Assembly (NCBI RefSeq): GCF_049445855.1 | Contig: NZ_JBMSDV010000004.1 | Coordinates: 248,001-312,000, forward strand | From: JAGOCV01 sp049445855 | Lineage (GTDB): Bacteria > Pseudomonadota > Gammaproteobacteria > Burkholderiales > Burkholderiaceae_C | Length of the DNA: 64,000 bases | Direction: 5' to 3' | Shown: positions 50,991 through 60,234 of the stretch, in pieces | How the letters are laid out: each line of letters opens with the position of its first letter | Position numbering within the stretch: position 1 is the first letter of the stretch | Notes under the pieces: generated by a model | The model's database searches: none | What the model saw: only the letters and a program-made list of their open reading frames with translations | Told to the model about the DNA's origin: nothing | Position numbers and translations under genes: made by a program

Positions 50991-51476
50991 ATGAACCACG
51001 AACTCCAGATCAACGGATTCACCCGCGTCGCCGATACGCAGGCGGACACGCCGCTGCTCTGGGCACTGCGTGACGTGCTCGGCCTCACCGGCACCAAGTT
51101 CGGTTGCGGTGCAGGCCTGTGCGGCGCGTGCACGGTGCATGTGGACGGCGTGGCCACGCGCTCGTGCCTCACGCCCGTGGGCAGCGTGGTCGGCAAGGCC
51201 ATCACGACCATCGAGGGCGTGGGTCAAGGCCCGGTGGGTGCTGCCGTGCAGAAGGCGTGGATCGAACTCGACGTCGTGCAGTGCGGCTACTGCCAGCCGG
51301 GGCAGATCATGTCGGCCACGGCGCTGCTGTCGGCCAACGCCCGGCCCAGCGACGCGCAGATCGACGAGGGCATGGCGGGCAACCTCTGCCGCTGCGGCAC
51401 CTATGGCCGCATCCGCGAGGCAGTGAAGCGGGCGGCGCGGACGATTCCCATCACTCAGGTGTCCGGCAAGGCGTAG
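50991..51476 (+). CDS. Orphan 2Fe-2S protein, CoxS/IorA-type small subunit
   Basis: Protein of 161 aa with two 2Fe-2S domains. The N-terminal plant-type cluster is held by GCGAGLCGACTVHVDG and C59 in SCLTPV. The second cluster is in the four-helix domain, QCGYCQPGQIM and GNLCRCGTYGRIREAV. This is the electron-transfer subunit of molybdenum hydroxylases such as isoquinoline 1-oxidoreductase or aldehyde dehydrogenase. The large molybdenum-binding subunit that normally follows is missing: the next gene is on the opposite strand. It may partner a subunit encoded elsewhere. It is 7 bp downstream of the LysR gene. Confidence 0.9.
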   Translation: MNHELQINGFTRVADTQADTPLLWALRDVLGLTGTKFGCGAGLCGACTVHVDGVATRSCLTPVGSVVGKAITTIEGVGQGPVGAAVQKAWIELDVVQCGYCQPGQIMSATALLSANARPSDAQIDEGMAGNLCRCGTYGRIREAVKRAARTIPITQVSGKA

Positions 51477-51482
51477 CGCGCG

Positions 51483-51947
51483 TCAGCCGAGCTCGAAGAA
51501 CTGCATCTCCACACGCGAGGGATGGCGCGCGCCCGTGCCGACGAAGATTTTTTCCCGCACCCACGCAAACGACGGCGATGCGGTTTCGAGGGTGGGCACG
51601 CAGCGGAAGTACACGAGCGACGGATCGACTGTTTCCCCGCGCACCAGTTGCGCCGTGACGGCAGCGGAAGCCACGCGCAGCGCCCGGTTGCGCACGTAGA
51701 GCAGATCGCCGGCGTCGGTTTCCAGCACGTAGTGCGCATCCAGCTCGGCCGTGGTCTCGCTCGTGACGAGCTGGTAGTCCGCGCCGCCCGGCAGCACGCG
51801 CGCAGTCCAGCCATGGCCGGAGGCGGTGCCGCCGGTGATGCCGATGAATCTGCGCAGGCCCTTGCCGGTCTGGCCGACTTCGATGGGTTTGCCGACCTCC
51901 ACGGAGAGGTTGGCGAAGTGTCTGAGTTCAGGTGTGGGGAGTGACAT
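51483..51947 (-). CDS. DUF3237 family protein
   Basis: Protein of 154 aa of the DUF3237 family, function not established. It has no signal peptide or membrane helix. The sequence looks like a beta-barrel with PTPELRHFANLSVEVGKPIEVG, GGADYQLVTSETTAELDAHY, ETDAGDLLYVRNRALR and SLVYFRCVPTLETASPSFAW. The final segment (VFIGTGAR-like, FVGTGARHPSRVEMQFFEL) is typical of the family. Its start lies inside the end of the upstream EamA gene (overlap of 20 bp), so the two are likely coupled. Confidence 0.85.
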   Translation of the reverse strand: MSLPTPELRHFANLSVEVGKPIEVGQTGKGLRRFIGITGGTASGHGWTARVLPGGADYQLVTSETTAELDAHYVLETDAGDLLYVRNRALRVASAAVTAQLVRGETVDPSLVYFRCVPTLETASPSFAWVREKIFVGTGARHPSRVEMQFFELG

Positions 51948-52899
51948 GCCCCGATTTGAACACCGCGGCCATGATGCGTGGACCGAGCATCACGGTCACC
52001 AGCGCCGCCACCACGAAAACGATGCCCGCCCATTGCCAGCCGGTGACCACTTCGCCCAGCGTCACCATGCCGGCGGCGATGCCGACCACCGGCACGCCGA
52101 GGCCGAACGGTGCCACGCGGCTGGCCGCGTGGCGCTTGATCAACCAGGTCCACAACGCATAGGCCGTGATGGTCGCGATCCAGCCGAGGTAGGCAACGGC
52201 CACCCAGCTGCCCCAGGTCGCCTGCGTCCATTGCCAGCGCAGCCCCGGGTCGTCGGCGGCCAGGGTGAACAGGGTGAAGGGAACGATGGGCACGAGGCTG
52301 CTCCACACCACGAAGCCGAGTGCATCGAATTCACCGCGCGCCGATTGCTGGGTCTTGCGGGCAACGATGTTCGACGCCGCCCACATCGCTGCCGCCATGA
52401 TGTTGAGCGCGAAGCCCAGCGCCGTGGTAGCCATGGCCGCGCCGCCGGCCGGTCGCACATAGTTCATGGCGAAGCAGGCCAGTCCGATGGCGGCGAGCGT
52501 GAGGCCGATCTTCAGCGCGCCCGACAGGCGCTCTCCGAGCAGCAAATAGCCGAACAGCGCCGTGAAAAACACCTGGCCTTGCATCAATACCGACGCCAGC
52601 GCCGCGGTCATGCCGACCTTCAGCGCCACGAACAGGAAGCCGAACTGCCCCACGCCCTGGCACAAACCGTACAGGATCACCCATTTCCAGTGCACGCGCG
52701 GCGGCTTCACCAGCAGCACCAGCGGCAGCACCGCGAACACATAGCGCCACGCGCCGAGCTGGAACGGCGTGAAGTGGCGCAAGGCCAGTTTCATCGCCAC
52801 GAAGTTGAGGCCCCAGATCACCACGACGGCCAACGCCGCCGTGAGGTCCCTGCCGGAAAAGTTTGCCGATGCTGTCGTTGCGATGCTGTTGTTGCTCAC
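51928..52899 (-). CDS. EamA/DMT-family transporter
   Basis: Inner-membrane transporter of 323 aa with two EamA repeats and about ten helices. First repeat: DLTAALAVVVIWGLNFVAMKLA and ALFGYLLLGERLSGALKIGL; second repeat: MAAAMWAASNIVARKT and ATWGSWVAVAYLGWIATIT. The overall form resembles EamA (O-acetylserine/cysteine exporter). It overlaps the thioesterase gene upstream by 4 bp (ATGA) and the DUF3237 gene downstream, making a three-gene minus-strand unit. Substrate unknown. It is the third DMT transporter in this window. Confidence 0.87.
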   Translation of the reverse strand: MSNNSIATTASANFSGRDLTAALAVVVIWGLNFVAMKLALRHFTPFQLGAWRYVFAVLPLVLLVKPPRVHWKWVILYGLCQGVGQFGFLFVALKVGMTAALASVLMQGQVFFTALFGYLLLGERLSGALKIGLTLAAIGLACFAMNYVRPAGGAAMATTALGFALNIMAAAMWAASNIVARKTQQSARGEFDALGFVVWSSLVPIVPFTLFTLAADDPGLRWQWTQATWGSWVAVAYLGWIATITAYALWTWLIKRHAASRVAPFGLGVPVVGIAAGMVTLGEVVTGWQWAGIVFVVAALVTVMLGPRIMAAVFKSGHVTPHT

Positions 52900-53342
52900 T
52901 GGGGCCGTGCCGTCTTGGCTGCTTCGAGATAGGCCCGGGCGTGGTCGGCCAGGGCGATTTCACCGGGTGTTCCCGGCGTCCATGTGTCCACGGGCATGGG
53001 GCGCCCGTGCGAATCGACGGACACGAACACGATCAGGCATTCGGTCGTCTTGCTCATCTCGCCGCCCTTGAGGTCGCCGCTGCGCACTTCCACCACGATG
53101 TTCATGCTGGTGTTGCCGGTGTAGGCCAGGCGCGCTTCCACCTCCACCATGTCACCGATCATGATGGGCCGGTGGAAGCGGATGCTGCCGACGAACACGG
53201 TCACGCAATAGCGCTTGGCCCAGGCCGTGGCGCAGGCGTAGCCGGCTTCGTCGATCCACTTCATGACGGTGCCGCCATGGACTTTGCCACCGAAATTGAC
53301 GGTGTTGGGTTCGGCGAGGAAGCGCAGGGTGATGCTGGACAT
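52896..53342 (-). CDS. Hotdog-fold acyl-CoA thioesterase (YciA-like)
   Basis: Protein of 148 aa from the ATG at 53342. The hotdog fold is clear from PNTVNFGGKVHGGTVMKWID (active-site Asn/His and aspartate), YCVTVFVGSIRFHRPIMIGD and EVEARLAYTGNTSMNIVVEV. This matches cytosolic acyl-CoA hydrolases of the YciA/BACH type, which hydrolyse acyl-CoA to free acid and CoA. A longer in-frame start lies in low-complexity Thr/Pro sequence and was rejected. It heads the thioesterase-EamA-DUF3237 unit. Confidence 0.9.
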   Translation of the reverse strand: MSSITLRFLAEPNTVNFGGKVHGGTVMKWIDEAGYACATAWAKRYCVTVFVGSIRFHRPIMIGDMVEVEARLAYTGNTSMNIVVEVRSGDLKGGEMSKTTECLIVFVSVDSHGRPMPVDTWTPGTPGEIALADHARAYLEAAKTARPQ

Positions 53343-53389
53343 GGCAAGCCCGGGGGTTGTGGTGGTGGGCGGATTATTTCCCACCTGCC

Positions 53390-54451
53390 TCAGCCCTGCG
53401 TAACCATTGTTACGGGCCCTGCATCCAGCCGCGCAGCGGCCAGCGCTTCAGCCAGTTCGCGGCCGGGCAGGCGCCCACGCAGACCGATCGCCACCAGTGT
53501 CGGCATGTCCAGCGCGGGCCCTCCCGGCACAGGCGGCGCGGCGCGCAGGGAGCCATGCGTGCCGCCGTACTGCAACACGGCGAGCCCGTGCTCGTCGGTG
53601 CGGACCATGCCCTTGAGCCGCATCACCCCGGTGGGCATGCCGCGCAGCAGTTTGCGCAGCGCAGCGGCGCGATACACCGTGTCACCCATGGACGACCAGG
53701 TCTCGAACAGGCTGTCGTGATCGATGGCGCCGTGCATGAAGTGGTCGTGCGTGGTGTGGCCGTGCGCGCAGCCGCAGTGCGGGCCATGCGCATGTCCATC
53801 GGGCTGCACTGCAGGATCCGCGGCTGGCGCGTGTCCGGCCAGTGCGTCGCCCAGCAGCAGCGCGGGGACGGCGGCATGCGAGGTTTCGTGGCGCGGCGTG
53901 CGTGGGACTTCGGCGTCCAGCCGCGCATGCAGATGGGCCAGCGTGACCGCATCGGCCCGGTCGCAATGGTTGACGACCAGCAGGTCGGCGGCCTTCAACT
54001 GGCGCAAGAGCGTGTCGGCCAGCAACGGATCGGCCGCATGTCGTTCGAAGCTCGTCGCGTCCACCAGCACCAGCACCGCATCGAGCGCGAGCGCCGGATC
54101 GGCCAGGCCCACCTGCGCGATGCGCCACGGATCCGACACGCCGCTGGCTTCGATGACGATGGCCTCGGGCGGCCGGGGCGATTCGATGAGGCCGATCAGC
54201 GCAGCCGTGAGGTCGTCTCCGATCGAGCAGCACACGCAGCCGTTGGTGAGTTCGATGGCGTCCGTCTCGCGCGAAGCGACCAGCGCCGCGTCGATGTTGA
54301 TGGCACCGAAGTCATTCACCAGCACCGCGACACGTCGACCGCCCGCATGCGTGAGCAGGTGGTTGAGCAGCGTCGTCTTGCCCGCGCCCAGGAAGCCGCC
54401 GATCACCGTGAGCGGGATGCGGGGCCGGGCGATGGAGGCGGGCGTTGCCAT
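53390..54451 (-). CDS. CobW/COG0523 GTPase, likely metal chaperone
   Basis: GTP-binding protein of 353 aa of the CobW/COG0523 family, several members of which deliver zinc or other metals. Walker A is GGFLGAGKTTLLN (18-30) and the metal-binding CxCC is GCVCC (71-75). A histidine-rich insert at about residues 220-240 (GHAHGPHCGCAHGHTTHDHF) is a likely metal store. The nucleotide-specificity motif, usually NKxD, reads NHCD (161-164), an odd substitution. The C-terminal CobW domain follows (LRKLLRGMPTGVMRLKGMV). It is the last gene of the long operon, 18 bp after a metal-dependent amidohydrolase gene, which makes that enzyme its probable client. Confidence 0.9.
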   Translation of the reverse strand: MATPASIARPRIPLTVIGGFLGAGKTTLLNHLLTHAGGRRVAVLVNDFGAINIDAALVASRETDAIELTNGCVCCSIGDDLTAALIGLIESPRPPEAIVIEASGVSDPWRIAQVGLADPALALDAVLVLVDATSFERHAADPLLADTLLRQLKAADLLVVNHCDRADAVTLAHLHARLDAEVPRTPRHETSHAAVPALLLGDALAGHAPAADPAVQPDGHAHGPHCGCAHGHTTHDHFMHGAIDHDSLFETWSSMGDTVYRAAALRKLLRGMPTGVMRLKGMVRTDEHGLAVLQYGGTHGSLRAAPPVPGGPALDMPTLVAIGLRGRLPGRELAEALAAARLDAGPVTMVTQG

Positions 54452-54469
54452 GTCGGACTGCCTGCGCGT

Positions 54470-56113
54470 TCAGGCCTGCGTGACTTCGCCGCCGATCACG
54501 GTGGTCACGATGCGCGCGTCCTTGAGCTGCGCGGGCGCCAGCGCGAGCGGATCGTCGGCCAGCACGCAGAAGTCGGCGAATTTGCCGATCTCGATGGAGC
54601 CGACGCGGTCGTCCATGTGCAGCGTGTAGGCCGCGCCCATGGTGATCGCATGCAGCGCTTCCTGCACGCCGATGCGCTGCGCGGCCCCCAGGACCTTGCC
54701 GCTGGATGTCAGGCGGTTCACCGCGCACCACGCCGTGAACAGCGGGCCGAGTGGCGTGATCGGCGCGTCGGAGTGGATGGCCATCGGCACGCCGTGGGCC
54801 AGCGCGCTCGCGCAGGCATCCATGCGTTCGGCACGGTCGGGGCCCATGGTCTGTTCGCGGTGTGCATCGCCCCAGTAATAGATGTGGTTGGCGAACAGGT
54901 TGGCGCACACGCCCATCGCGGCCATGCGGCGGAACTGGTAGTCGTCGGCCATCTGGCAGTGCTGCAGCGTGTGGCGGTGGTCCTGGCGCGGATGCTTTTC
55001 CAGCGCCTCCTGGATGCCGTCGAGCGCGACTTCGGTCGCCTCGTCGCCATTCGTGTGGATGTGCAGCGGGAAACCTTCCGCGTGGAAGTGCGCAATGATG
55101 GCCTTGAGCTGCGCCGGCGGATGGATCCAGATGCCGTTGGGTGCGCCGTTGTAGTAACCCGGCCAGCGCAGCCGCGCGCTGAAACCCTGGATGGAACCGT
55201 CGGCCACGATCTTCACGAGGCCGTAGACCAGCTTGTCGTTGCCCTGCGCCTGACGCGCGCGGATGCGCGCCGCGCCCTGCTGCAGGTTCGTGCTGCCGTC
55301 CATGCTCACGTAGGCCGGCACGAAGCGCACGGGGAACGCGGGCTCCGTCGTCACTTCGGTGAGGCCCGCGTGGTTGTGGTCGGACAGGTCGTTCACCAGG
55401 TCGGTGGCCGTGGTCACGCCAGCCAGGCGTGCCATCTTGCCGAACATGCGCAGCGCGTCGGGATCGCTGCCTGTCACGCGGAAGATGTTGCCGGTGAGGC
55501 GCGTGATCGGGAACATCGCCGCGAACTCCTGCAACTCGCCGCTGGGCTCGCCGTCGTCGAAGCGCGCGATGCCTTCGATCTCCGTGTCGCGCGTGATGCC
55601 GGCTGCGGCCAGCGCCGCGCGGTTCACGTTCATCAGGTGCTGGCTCGCGTGCAGGATGATCACCGGCCGCGTGGTGCTCACCTTGTCCAGGTGTTCCACC
55701 GTCATGCGCGTGGTGCCGAAGAAGATCGGATCGAAGCCCCAGGCCAGCAGCGGCGTGGCGGGGTCGGTCATGCGCCTTTCGATGTCGATCAGGCGTGCCA
55801 CCACTTCGTCGAAGCTCTTGCAGCCTTCCCACACCTTGCCGTCGGGCGAGGTGCGTGCGTGGAAGCCCGTGTACGTGAATTTCCAGAGGCCACCGGCCAT
55901 CAGGTGCGAATGGCCTTCCACCAGGCCGGGCATGATCACCTGGTCGGCAAAGCGCGTGTCCAGCGTGAACTCTCCCCAGAGCTTCATGCGCTCGAGGTCG
56001 CCCACGGCGAGAATGCGGCCCTCGCGCACGGCCACGTGTGTGGCCTCGGGTTGGCGCGGGTTCATGGTGATGATCTTGCGGGCCTGGAAAACGGTGATGG
56101 CGCTCATGCTCAT
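54470..56113 (-). CDS. Metal-dependent amidohydrolase (YtcJ-like)
   Basis: Protein of 547 aa of the amidohydrolase superfamily, YtcJ-like/amidohydrolase 3 group. The first metal-binding motif is HxH in GLVEGHSHLMAGG (H68 and H70), followed by IHTNGDEATEVALDG, HTLQHCQMADDYQF and the aspartate motif HSDAPITPLGPLF. The C-terminal composite domain ends in FADFCVLADDPLAL. No signal peptide, so cytoplasmic. It should hydrolyse an amide or related bond of an imported compound. It lies 51 bp downstream of the ABC ATPase genes and is followed by the CobW gene. The precise substrate is unknown. Confidence 0.88.
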   Translation of the reverse strand: MSMSAITVFQARKIITMNPRQPEATHVAVREGRILAVGDLERMKLWGEFTLDTRFADQVIMPGLVEGHSHLMAGGLWKFTYTGFHARTSPDGKVWEGCKSFDEVVARLIDIERRMTDPATPLLAWGFDPIFFGTTRMTVEHLDKVSTTRPVIILHASQHLMNVNRAALAAAGITRDTEIEGIARFDDGEPSGELQEFAAMFPITRLTGNIFRVTGSDPDALRMFGKMARLAGVTTATDLVNDLSDHNHAGLTEVTTEPAFPVRFVPAYVSMDGSTNLQQGAARIRARQAQGNDKLVYGLVKIVADGSIQGFSARLRWPGYYNGAPNGIWIHPPAQLKAIIAHFHAEGFPLHIHTNGDEATEVALDGIQEALEKHPRQDHRHTLQHCQMADDYQFRRMAAMGVCANLFANHIYYWGDAHREQTMGPDRAERMDACASALAHGVPMAIHSDAPITPLGPLFTAWCAVNRLTSSGKVLGAAQRIGVQEALHAITMGAAYTLHMDDRVGSIEIGKFADFCVLADDPLALAPAQLKDARIVTTVIGGEVTQA

Positions 56114-56164
56114 GGATGTGTCTGTCGGATTCTTGTCAGATGGATTCGGGCAACGCGTCGCAGC

Positions 56165-57234
56165 TCAGGCCGCGGCCGCGAGCGGCGCTTCGGTCGGCGG
56201 CAGCATCAAGGGCGCACTGACCTGCCCGTTGACCACGCTGACGCGGTGACACGCCACCCAGTGACCCGGCTGCACTTCACGCAATGTTTGTGGCCTGGCG
56301 CAGTCGGCCACCGCGGCAGGGCAGCGGCCGGCGAAGCGGCAGCCCGCCGGCGGGTTGATCGGGCTTGGTGGATCGCCGCTCAGCTTGATGCGTTGCGCGG
56401 CGCGCGCGCGGCCGCCGCTTACCGTCGGCACGGCCGACATCAGCGCGACGCTGTACGGGTGCAGCGGCTTCGAGAAGAACGCGCGGCGCGGCGCACGCTC
56501 GACGATCTGGCCGAGGTACATCACCGCGATTTCGTCGCAGATGTGTTCGACCACGGCCATGTCGTGCGAGATGAAAAGGTAGGTCAGCCCCAGGTCCTTC
56601 TGCAGCCGCTTCAGGAGGTTGAGGATCTGCGCGCGGATGGCGACGTCCAGCGCGGACACCGGCTCGTCGCACACCACCAGCTCGGGGTTGGTGGCCAGCG
56701 CGCGTGCGATGTTGATGCGCTGGCGCTGTCCGCCCGAGAACTGGTGCGGAAACAGGTTCTGCTGCTCGGGCCGCAGGCCGACGGCGGCGAAGAGTTCGTC
56801 CACGCGCGCGGCGCGTTGCGCAGGCGTGCCGATGGCCATCAGGTCCAGCGGTGCGCGCACCGCCTCGCCCACGCGCTGGCGCGGGTTGAGTGAGGAGTAC
56901 GGGTCCTGGAAGATGATCTGGAAACGGCGGCGCGCTTCGCGCAGCGTTTCGCCCTGCACCAGGCTGAGATCGGTCGCGCCCAGGCGCACGCTGCCTTCCG
57001 TGATGGGTGCCAGGCGCATCACGGCCAGTGCGGTGGTGGTCTTGCCCGAGCCCGACTCGCCGACCACGGCGAGCGTGGTGCCCCGGCGCACTTCGAAGCT
57101 CACGCCGTCGACCGCATGCACCACATCGGCCTTGCCGAACATGCCGCCGCGCTTGCGCGCGAAGTGCACCTTGAGGTCGGTGACCGACAGGAGTACCGGG
57201 GGCGGCAGCTGGGGCGTGGAGAGGTCGTGGGTCG

Positions 57235-57238
<4 letters not shown>
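56165..57238 (-). CDS. Peptide-type ABC transporter, second ATPase (DppF/OppF-like)
   Basis: ATPase of 357 aa that powers the importer. Walker A GESGSGKTTTAL, the Q loop IIFQDPYSSLNPRQ, the signature FSGGQRQRINIARAL and Walker B LVVCDEPVSALD are all intact, with the switch histidine in FISHDMAVVEH. The C-terminal oligopeptide-type domain carries the cysteine set C-x5-C-x7-C (CRFAGRCPAAVADC). The start at 57238 overlaps the upstream ATPase stop by 4 bp (ATGA). It is the last of the five transporter genes; the amidohydrolase follows. Confidence 0.93.
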
Positions 57239-58268
<1,030 letters not shown>

Positions 58269-58269
<1 letters not shown>

Positions 58270-59162
58270 CAGCGTTCCCTCAGCTTCGGGTTGAGCGCGT
58301 CGTTCAGGCCGTCGCCGATCAGGCTCACGGCCAGCACGGTCAGGAAGATTGCCGCCCCCGGAATCGCCACCGACCACCACGACGACAGCACGTACTGCCG
58401 GCTGGATCCGATCATCATGCCCCAGCTCATCTGGTTCGGATCGCCCAGGCCGAGGAACGACAGGCCGGCCTCGAACAGGATGGCCGAGCCCACCGCGAGC
58501 GTGCCCGACACCACGAGCGGTGCGAATGCGTTGGGCAGGATCACTCGCCAGATCAGCCGCGCATTGCCCGCGCCGATGGAGCGTTCGGCGCGCACGAACT
58601 CGAGGTCGCGCACCTTCATGAACTCGGCGCGCGCAAGACGTGCCGTGCCCGGCCAGCTCACGAGACCGATGGAGAGCGTGACCGTGACGAGGCTCGGCGA
58701 GAACAGCGTGACCACGACCATCGCGAACAGCAGCGCGGGCAGCACCTGGAAGAACTCGGTCACGCGCATGAGCGCGGCGTCCACCGCGCCACCATAGAAG
58801 CCGGACATCGCGCCGACGGTGATGCCGATGCACACCGACAGCAATGCGGCGACGGCGCCCACCAGCAGTGTGGGGCGCCCGCCATAGAGCAACGAGATCG
58901 TGATGTCGCGGCCGAGGTAGTCGGTACCCAGCCAGGCTTCAGCGGTGCCGGGCGGCGTGAGCGGTGCGGCCCGGATCTCGAACGGATCGGCCGGGAAAAG
59001 CCACGGGCCGGCGAACGCGAACAGCACGATGATGGTGAGCAACGCCAGGCCGAACACGGCCGACGGGTTGCGCACGAACATGCGCAAGCCTTCCACGATC
59101 GGCGACGGCGGTGCCTGGGGTGCCGGAGGCTGTGCAACGGTTGGAGCGGTAGCGGAAGTCAT
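58269..59162 (-). CDS. Peptide-type ABC transporter permease (DppC-like)
   Basis: Inner-membrane permease of 297 aa. An N-terminal cytoplasmic stretch is followed by a first helix (AVFGLALLTIIVLFAFAGPW), the N-terminal OppC-type sequence TPPGTAEAWLGTDYLGRDI, and about five further helices with the EAA loop in REFMKVRDLEFVRAERSIGAG-like sequence (RAEFMKVRDLEFVRAERSI). It pairs with the DppB-like protein to form the channel. It is 21 bp after that gene and directly coupled to the ATPase gene. Confidence 0.92.
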
Positions 59163-59183
59163 GGGAACAGGTGGCTCGAGCGA

Positions 59184-60161
59184 TCAGCGCGATTTGATTC
59201 GCGGATCGATCTGGCGATAACACAGGTCGGTGATCTGGTTCATCACCAGCACCACGATGGAGGCGAACAGCAACACGCCCAGGATGGTCGGGTAGTCACG
59301 GCGCAGCACCGACTCGTAAGCGAGCCGGCCGAGGCCGGGCCAGTTGAACACCGTCTCGACCAGGATGGCGCCGGCCATCACGTTGCCGAACTGCAGGCCC
59401 AGGATGGTGACCACCGGCAGCACCGCATTGCGCAGCGCATGCTTGTAGAGCACCACACGCTCGGCCAGGCCCTTGGCGCGCGCGGTGCGGATGAAATCGG
59501 CGCCCAGCACTTCGAGCATGCTGGCGCGCGCGAGGCGGCTGTACTGTGCGAGGTAGACCAGGCCCAGCGTCAGGGAGGGCAGGACCAGATGATGCGCTAC
59601 ATCCATGATGTCGGCCAGGCCGCCGCCCCCGCTGGAATCGATGGAACGCATGTTCGATATCGGGAACAGGGGCAACGCCGATGCGAGCAGTAGCACAAGC
59701 ATCATGCCCGTCCAGAACACGGGTGCGGCAAAGCCGACCAGCGAAATTAGATTGATGAGTTGTGAAAGCCATCCATTGGGGCGCCGCGATGCCAGTACAC
59801 CAAGCGTTGTGCCAATGAAGAATGCGCCCAGAACAGACGTGACGACAAGCAGCAACGTCGCCGGGATGCGTTCGACAATCAGCTGGGTGACTGGCAGGTT
59901 GAAGAAATATGAATAGCCGAGATCGAGCTGGGCCACCTTCAGCAGATAGACGCCCAGTTGTGTGGGCAACGGCTGGTCCAGACCGTAGGCCGCGCGTAAC
60001 TCGGTCTTGAGCTCTTCGGACATGCCTCCGCTGACGCCTGCGATGGTTTCCACCGGATCGCCCGGGGCAGCGTGTACGAGCGCGAAGTTGAGCACCACGA
60101 CTGCCAGCACCAAAAGCAGCGCTTGCATCAGCCGTGAGCCAATCTGGCGAAGCATGTTCAT
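59184..60161 (-). CDS. Peptide-type ABC transporter permease (DppB-like), GC break inside
   Basis: Inner-membrane permease of 325 aa with about six helices, starting with LMQALLLVLAVVVLNFALVHAAPGDP and containing LRAAYGLDQPLPTQLG and the EAA loop GADFIRTARAKGLAERVV. The start at 60161 is preceded by GGGAGA. GC content changes inside the gene: sampled lines below about 59,640 (3' part) are 62-73%, while those above (5' part) are 53-58%. The reading frame is intact, so any recombination was in-frame. It follows the binding-protein gene across a hairpin. Confidence 0.92.
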   Translation of the reverse strand: MNMLRQIGSRLMQALLLVLAVVVLNFALVHAAPGDPVETIAGVSGGMSEELKTELRAAYGLDQPLPTQLGVYLLKVAQLDLGYSYFFNLPVTQLIVERIPATLLLVVTSVLGAFFIGTTLGVLASRRPNGWLSQLINLISLVGFAAPVFWTGMMLVLLLASALPLFPISNMRSIDSSGGGGLADIMDVAHHLVLPSLTLGLVYLAQYSRLARASMLEVLGADFIRTARAKGLAERVVLYKHALRNAVLPVVTILGLQFGNVMAGAILVETVFNWPGLGRLAYESVLRRDYPTILGVLLFASIVVLVMNQITDLCYRQIDPRIKSR

Positions 60162-60191
60162 GAGCGGATCTCCCGTAACTTCAAAGAAGAT

Positions 60192-60216
60192 CGCCCGGCG
60201 GCAATGCGGCCGGGCG
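60192..60216 (-). terminator. Intercistronic hairpin after the binding-protein gene
   Basis: CGCCCGGC (60192-60199) and GCCGGGCG (60209-60216) form a perfect 8-bp stem with a 9-nt loop, in the 73-bp gap between the binding-protein gene and the permease gene. In ABC operons such hairpins stop or protect part of the transcript so that the binding protein is made in excess. Confidence 0.55.
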
Positions 60217-60234
60217 CTGGCTTTTGCAGGCGAC

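Noticed and set aside
53357..56893. Open frame of 1178 codons on the plus strand
   Set aside because: It lies antisense to the CobW, amidohydrolase and part of an ABC ATPase gene. Composition is extremely Arg/His/Gly-rich and no domain is visible.
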